Shown in pieces: positions 9,097 to 11,498 of a DNA stretch of 11,498 bases; the first letter of the stretch is position 1, and each line of letters starts with the position of its first letter. Below the pieces are notes generated by a model. That model did no database searches and was not told the origin of the DNA. It worked only from the letters and a program-made list of their open reading frames with translations. The position numbers and the translations under genes are program-made. The DNA is taken from positions 1 through 11,498 of the forward strand of contig WFUQ01000272.1 of the NCBI GenBank assembly GCA_015484935.1, given 5' to 3'. This DNA comes from Gammaproteobacteria bacterium (GTDB taxonomy: Bacteria > Pseudomonadota > Gammaproteobacteria > SZUA-229).

Positions 9097-10530
9097 ATGA
9101 CTCTTGACGCTCTGAACTACGCAATCGCATGGCCTGAAATTGTATTGATGGCGATGGCATGTGTTGTGCTGGTCGTAGATGTTTTCGTTGAGGAGAAAAA
9201 CCGCAACTTCAGTTATCTGCTGGCACAGTTAACATTGCTGGCCGTATTCGCACTGGTCGCAACCACAGGCGAAGAGACGGTCATCGCATATAACGATATG
9301 TTCGTGCACGACAGCATGGCGCAGACCCTGAAGATGTTCATCCTGGCGATTACTTTCGTGGTGTTCGTGTACTCGCGTGACTACCTGAAAGAACGCGCCA
9401 TATTCAAGGGCGAGTTCTATGTACTGGCACTGTTTGCGGTGCTGGGTATGATGCTGATGGTATCGGCTGCGAATATCCTGATGTTGTATCTGGGACTCGA
9501 ACTGATGTCCCTGTGTCTGTATGCGCTGGTAGCATTCCAGCGTGATAATGGCAATGCGTCAGAAGCGGCGATGAAATATTTCGTGCTGGGCGCGATCGCA
9601 TCGGGCATGTTGCTGTATGGCATGTCGATCCTGTACGGTCTGTCCGGCAGTCTGAATATCGCAGAGATCGCGACAGCGATCGCCAACAGTAACGATAACC
9701 GCATCGGTATGTCGTTCGCGCTGGTCTTCATCCTGGTCGCGCTGGCATTCAAACTGGGTGCCGTGCCATTTCATATGTGGGTACCTGATGTGTATCAGGG
9801 TTCACCGACTGCGGTCACCGTGTTTCTGGGAACGGCACCCAAGCTGGCCGGTTTTGCCATGATTATGCGTCTGCTGGTCGAAGGTATGGGTGGTCTGGTC
9901 AACGACTGGCAGATGATGCTTGCGATACTGGCAGTATTGTCGATGGCGACCGGTAACATCATCGCTATCGCGCAGACCAATATCAAACGCATGCTGGCGT
10001 ATTCCACCGTCTCACATGTCGGCTTCATCCTGCTGGGTATCCTGTCAGGTACCGCAGAAGGCTACTCCGCCGCCATGTTCTACACCATCACCTATGCGCT
10101 GATGTCACTGGGCGGTTTCGGCATGGTCATCATGATGGCGCGTGCCGGTTTCGAGGCCGACCAGCTGGATGACTACAAGGGCCTGAATCAACGCAGCCCC
10201 TGGTTTGCCTTCCTGATGATGATCCTGATGTTATCTATGGCCGGGGTTCCGCCGACAGTCGGTTTCTGGGCGAAACTGGCGGTACTGCAAGCCGTCATCA
10301 ATATCGACATGGTATGGCTGGCACTGGTCGCCGTATTCTTCTCCATCATCGGTGTGTACTACTACCTGCGCATGATCAAATTGATGTATTTCGATGAAGC
10401 CGAAGATCAGCACCCGATACAATGCGGCCGCGATATGCAGATCACCCTCAGTGGCAACGGCCTGCTGATACTGGCATTGGGACTGTACCCGGCGGGGCTG
10501 ATGGCATTGTGTCTGGCCACGTTTGGTTAA
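9097..10530 (+). CDS. nuoN: NADH-quinone oxidoreductase subunit N (antiporter-like subunit)
   Basis: Antiporter-like membrane subunit nearest to NuoK and NuoJ (ND2 family), 477 residues, normal length. Motifs include LYLGLELMSLCLYALVAF with E135, KYFVLGAIASGMLLYG with K160, AFKLGAVPFHMWVPDVYQG with K219, APKLAGFAM with K249, and KRMLAYSTVSHVGFILLG in the second half. It lies 32 bp after nuoM; ATG 9097 has only a weak TGGA upstream. It is the last nuo gene in the usual 14-gene order, and the next gene on the same strand is an unrelated antitoxin preceded by its own promoter, so the complex I operon ends here. Confidence 0.98.
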   Translation: MTLDALNYAIAWPEIVLMAMACVVLVVDVFVEEKNRNFSYLLAQLTLLAVFALVATTGEETVIAYNDMFVHDSMAQTLKMFILAITFVVFVYSRDYLKERAIFKGEFYVLALFAVLGMMLMVSAANILMLYLGLELMSLCLYALVAFQRDNGNASEAAMKYFVLGAIASGMLLYGMSILYGLSGSLNIAEIATAIANSNDNRIGMSFALVFILVALAFKLGAVPFHMWVPDVYQGSPTAVTVFLGTAPKLAGFAMIMRLLVEGMGGLVNDWQMMLAILAVLSMATGNIIAIAQTNIKRMLAYSTVSHVGFILLGILSGTAEGYSAAMFYTITYALMSLGGFGMVIMMARAGFEADQLDDYKGLNQRSPWFAFLMMILMLSMAGVPPTVGFWAKLAVLQAVINIDMVWLALVAVFFSIIGVYYYLRMIKLMYFDEAEDQHPIQCGRDMQITLSGNGLLILALGLYPAGLMALCLATFG

Positions 10531-10557
10531 ACCACTCACACATACCTGCTGGTTATT

Positions 10558-10584
10558 GCCTGTCTCGACGGGCGCATTTGATTT
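10558..10584 (+). terminator. Weak candidate Rho-independent terminator after nuoN
   Basis: A 6-bp stem, GCCTGT (10558-10563) with ACGGGC (10568-10573), includes one G-U pair and closes a CTCG loop. It is followed by a broken T-rich stretch, GCATTTGATTT. It is in the right place, 27 bp after the nuoN stop. The T-tract is interrupted, so termination would be partial at best and some read-through into vapBC is likely. This is inferred from base pairing only. Confidence 0.35.
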
Positions 10585-10606
10585 AGGTTTCTGTTCGCCC
10601 TATACT
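10578..10606 (+). promoter_or_regulatory. Sigma70-type promoter for the vapBC pair
   Basis: TTGATT at 10578-10583 (4 of 6 to the -35 consensus) is separated by exactly 17 bp from TATACT at 10601-10606 (5 of 6 to the -10 consensus). Transcription would start near 10612-10615, about 25 bp before the vapB start codon. The -35 overlaps the T-rich tail of the candidate nuoN terminator. Confidence 0.6.
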
Positions 10607-10607
10607 T

Positions 10608-10626
10608 TACGATATCTCTATCGATA
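10608..10626. promoter_or_regulatory. Palindromic candidate operator for VapBC autoregulation
   Basis: Between the -10 box and the vapB Shine-Dalgarno lies CGATA-TCTC-TATCG (10610-10623), which also contains the perfect small palindromes GATATC and TATCGATA. VapB-type AbrB-fold antitoxins, alone or with VapC, commonly bind such palindromes over their own promoter and repress it. Position and symmetry fit; binding itself is inferred. Confidence 0.45.
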
Positions 10627-10636
10627 GGAAAAAGGT

Positions 10637-10843
10637 ATGTCAACTGTAACCGTGTCACCAAAATACCAGGTGGTTATCCCTAGTGACGTGCGCCGCCAGA
10701 TGGGCATTAAACCCGGTCACCGGCTGGAAGTACTGGCCTACGACGGGCGTGTCGAATTCGTACCGGTAGAAAATCCGCCTGCCATGCGCGGTTGCCTGAA
10801 AGGCATCGATACCAGCGTGCCACGCGAAAAGGACCGTTGGTGA
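10637..10843 (+). CDS. vapB: AbrB/MazE-fold antitoxin, VapB type
   Basis: 68-residue protein predicted to neutralise the PIN-domain RNase encoded directly downstream and to repress the shared promoter. Residues 1-45 match the SpoVT/AbrB swapped-hairpin DNA-binding domain: STVTVSPKYQVVIPSDVRRQMGIKPGHRLEVL, followed by a strand around VEFVPV. The C-terminal 20 or so residues (RGCLKGIDTSVPREKDRW) are the expected toxin-wrapping tail. ATG 10637 has AGGA at 10626-10629, 7 bp upstream. Its stop overlaps the toxin start by 4 bp (GTGA), the usual coupling in toxin-antitoxin pairs. The VapB type is assigned because of the PIN partner; the DNA-binding domain alone is shared with MazE and other AbrB-like proteins. 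Confidence 0.9.
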   Translation: MSTVTVSPKYQVVIPSDVRRQMGIKPGHRLEVLAYDGRVEFVPVENPPAMRGCLKGIDTSVPREKDRW

Positions 10844-11214
10844 ATGTAGTCGATTCATCCGGCTGGCTGGAATACCTGGCCGATGCGGATAATGCAGATT
10901 TTTTTGCACCAGTCATAGAAGATGCCAGTGAGTTACTGGTTCCCGCTATCAGCATCTACGAAGTATTCAAACGCACCCTGCAACAATGTGATGAAACACG
11001 TGCACTGCAAGCCGCAGCATTCATGCGGCGCGGCAAAGTCATTGATCTCGATACGCAGTTATCCCTGACAGCCGCAAAACTATCACTGCAACATCAGCTC
11101 CCGATGGCAGATGCAATGATATTGGCAACCGCCAGACAATACGATGCAATCCTCTGGTCGCAGGACAGTGATTTTTCCGGCCTGGAGCAAGTACGCTATA
11201 TCGAAAAAACCTAG
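10840..11214 (+). CDS. vapC: PIN-domain endoribonuclease toxin, VapC type
   Basis: Predicted Mg2+-dependent RNase toxin, 124 residues, the usual VapC size. The GTG at 10840 was chosen: it overlaps the vapB stop by 4 bp, has AAAAGGA at 10827-10833 six bases upstream, and gives the typical N-terminus MNVVDSSGWLEYL. Starting at the in-frame ATG 10792 would add 16 residues buried inside vapB. The PIN acidic residues are present: D5 (VVDSSGW), E41 (ISIYEVFKR), D91 (PMADAMILATAR) and D109 or D111 (LWSQDSDF), so the nuclease should be active. The RNA target cannot be told from sequence; in studied VapCs it is often initiator tRNA or the 23S sarcin-ricin loop. No terminator is evident after it. Confidence 0.93.
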   Translation: MNVVDSSGWLEYLADADNADFFAPVIEDASELLVPAISIYEVFKRTLQQCDETRALQAAAFMRRGKVIDLDTQLSLTAAKLSLQHQLPMADAMILATARQYDAILWSQDSDFSGLEQVRYIEKT

Positions 11215-11361
11215 TTCACCGAACATCGAGCTGACCAACCCCCCCCCGTCATGCAGTCCAGCATAAGCGTCGTGTTACGGGCGCCCATCTACAAATTCAC
11301 TTGTCACCACTCCGCGGATGCCATAATCTCGGCAGATAATTAAGCACAGGTCAGGGGCAAT
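11215..11361. other. Noncoding gap between vapC and the WYL-like regulator gene
   Basis: 147 bp without a convincing gene. It holds a run of nine C at 11239-11247, a perfect 8-bp palindrome GGGCGCCC at 11279-11286, and an imperfect dyad ACAA-ATTCAC-TTGT at 11291-11304. A 30-codon frame from ATG 11251 to 11343 has no Shine-Dalgarno and resembles nothing I know. No clear terminator hairpin for vapC is visible. Confidence 0.6.
11301..11327 (+). promoter_or_regulatory. Possible promoter for the WYL-like regulator gene
   Basis: TTGTCA at 11301-11306 (5 of 6 to the -35 consensus) and CATAAT at 11322-11327 (5 of 6 to the -10 consensus) are separated by only 15 bp, shorter than optimal. The dyad at 11291-11304 overlaps the -35 and could be an operator. 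A second -10-like GATAAT at 11335-11340 has no suitably placed -35. Confidence 0.35.
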
Positions 11362-11498
11362 ATGGACAAGTTTGACCGCATCTACGCATTACATGGTTTA
11401 CTCGAAAACCATCGCCACCCTGTTGCCCTCAGCACGATACAGCAAGTACTGGAGTGTTCCCCCGCTACCGCCAAACGTATCATCCAGCACATGCGCCT
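11362..11498 (+). CDS. HTH regulator of the WYL-domain type, N-terminal fragment (cut by window end)
   Basis: Only 45 codons are inside the window. The start MDKFDRIYALHGLLENHRHP followed by ALSTIQQVLECSPATAKRIIQHMR is the winged helix-turn-helix opening of YafY-like transcriptional regulators, which usually go on to a WYL ligand-sensing domain and a C-terminal extension (about 320 residues in total). The WYL domain itself is outside the window, so the assignment rests on the N-terminal pattern. ATG 11362 has AGGGG at 11353-11357, rather close to the start. WYL regulators are often found in defence islands and near accessory operons, but the window ends before any such neighbours can be seen. 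Confidence 0.75.
   Translation, partial: MDKFDRIYALHGLLENHRHPVALSTIQQVLECSPATAKRIIQHMR

Noticed and set aside
10792..10839. Upstream ATG start for vapC
   Set aside because: It would add 16 residues encoded inside vapB; the GTG at 10840 with a 4-bp overlap and an SD matches known VapC N-termini.
11251..11343. 30-codon open frame after the C9 tract
   Set aside because: No ribosome-binding site, no recognisable motif, and it overlaps the candidate regulator promoter.
11270..11350. Minus-strand frame ending ...YGIRGVVTSEFVDGRP before a stop at 11276-11278, considered as a gene remnant
   Set aside because: Short, not recognisable as any family, and without a supported start. It could be chance.

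Overview
This window is the 3' half of a respiratory complex I (NADH:ubiquinone oxidoreductase, NDH-1) operon, followed by a small toxin-antitoxin pair and the start of a transcriptional regulator gene. All genes lie on the + strand. The nuo genes run F(partial)-G-H-I-J-K-L-M-N in canonical order, so nuoA-E and the start of nuoF should lie just upstream. The protein sequences look like those of a free-living gammaproteobacterium (or a close betaproteobacterium) with moderate GC content, possibly of the sulfur-oxidiser/Chromatiales type. This is a judgement from sequence feel; no 16S or other marker is present.

Layout: 1-321 is the nuoF C-terminus. Positions 322-483 are a 162-bp gap filled by a MITE-like inverted repeat (25-bp arms, 90-bp loop) whose right arm reaches into the nuoG leader. 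Positions 484-10530 are nuoG, nuoH, nuoI, nuoJ, nuoK, nuoL, nuoM and nuoN, tightly packed with gaps from -1 to 44 bp. Positions 10531-10636 hold a weak possible terminator, a good sigma70-type promoter and a palindromic candidate operator. Positions 10637-11214 are a vapBC pair (AbrB-fold antitoxin and PIN-domain toxin) overlapping by 4 bp. Positions 11215-11361 are noncoding with a C9 tract and a possible promoter. From 11362 to the window end is the N-terminus of a WYL-family-like HTH regulator.

Working together: NuoF takes electrons from NADH (FMN and cluster N3). NuoG (N1b, N4, N5) and NuoI (N6a, N6b) carry them to quinone at the NuoH interface. NuoJ, K, L, M and N are the membrane arm that couples this to proton translocation. 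All key iron-sulfur ligands and the main membrane Glu/Lys residues I checked are intact, so the complex looks functional.

I do not see a convincing new multi-gene system here. The points most worth a second look are the repeat element inside the complex I operon at the nuoG ribosome-binding region, an acidic insertion in NuoG, and the accessory genes that begin directly after nuoN.
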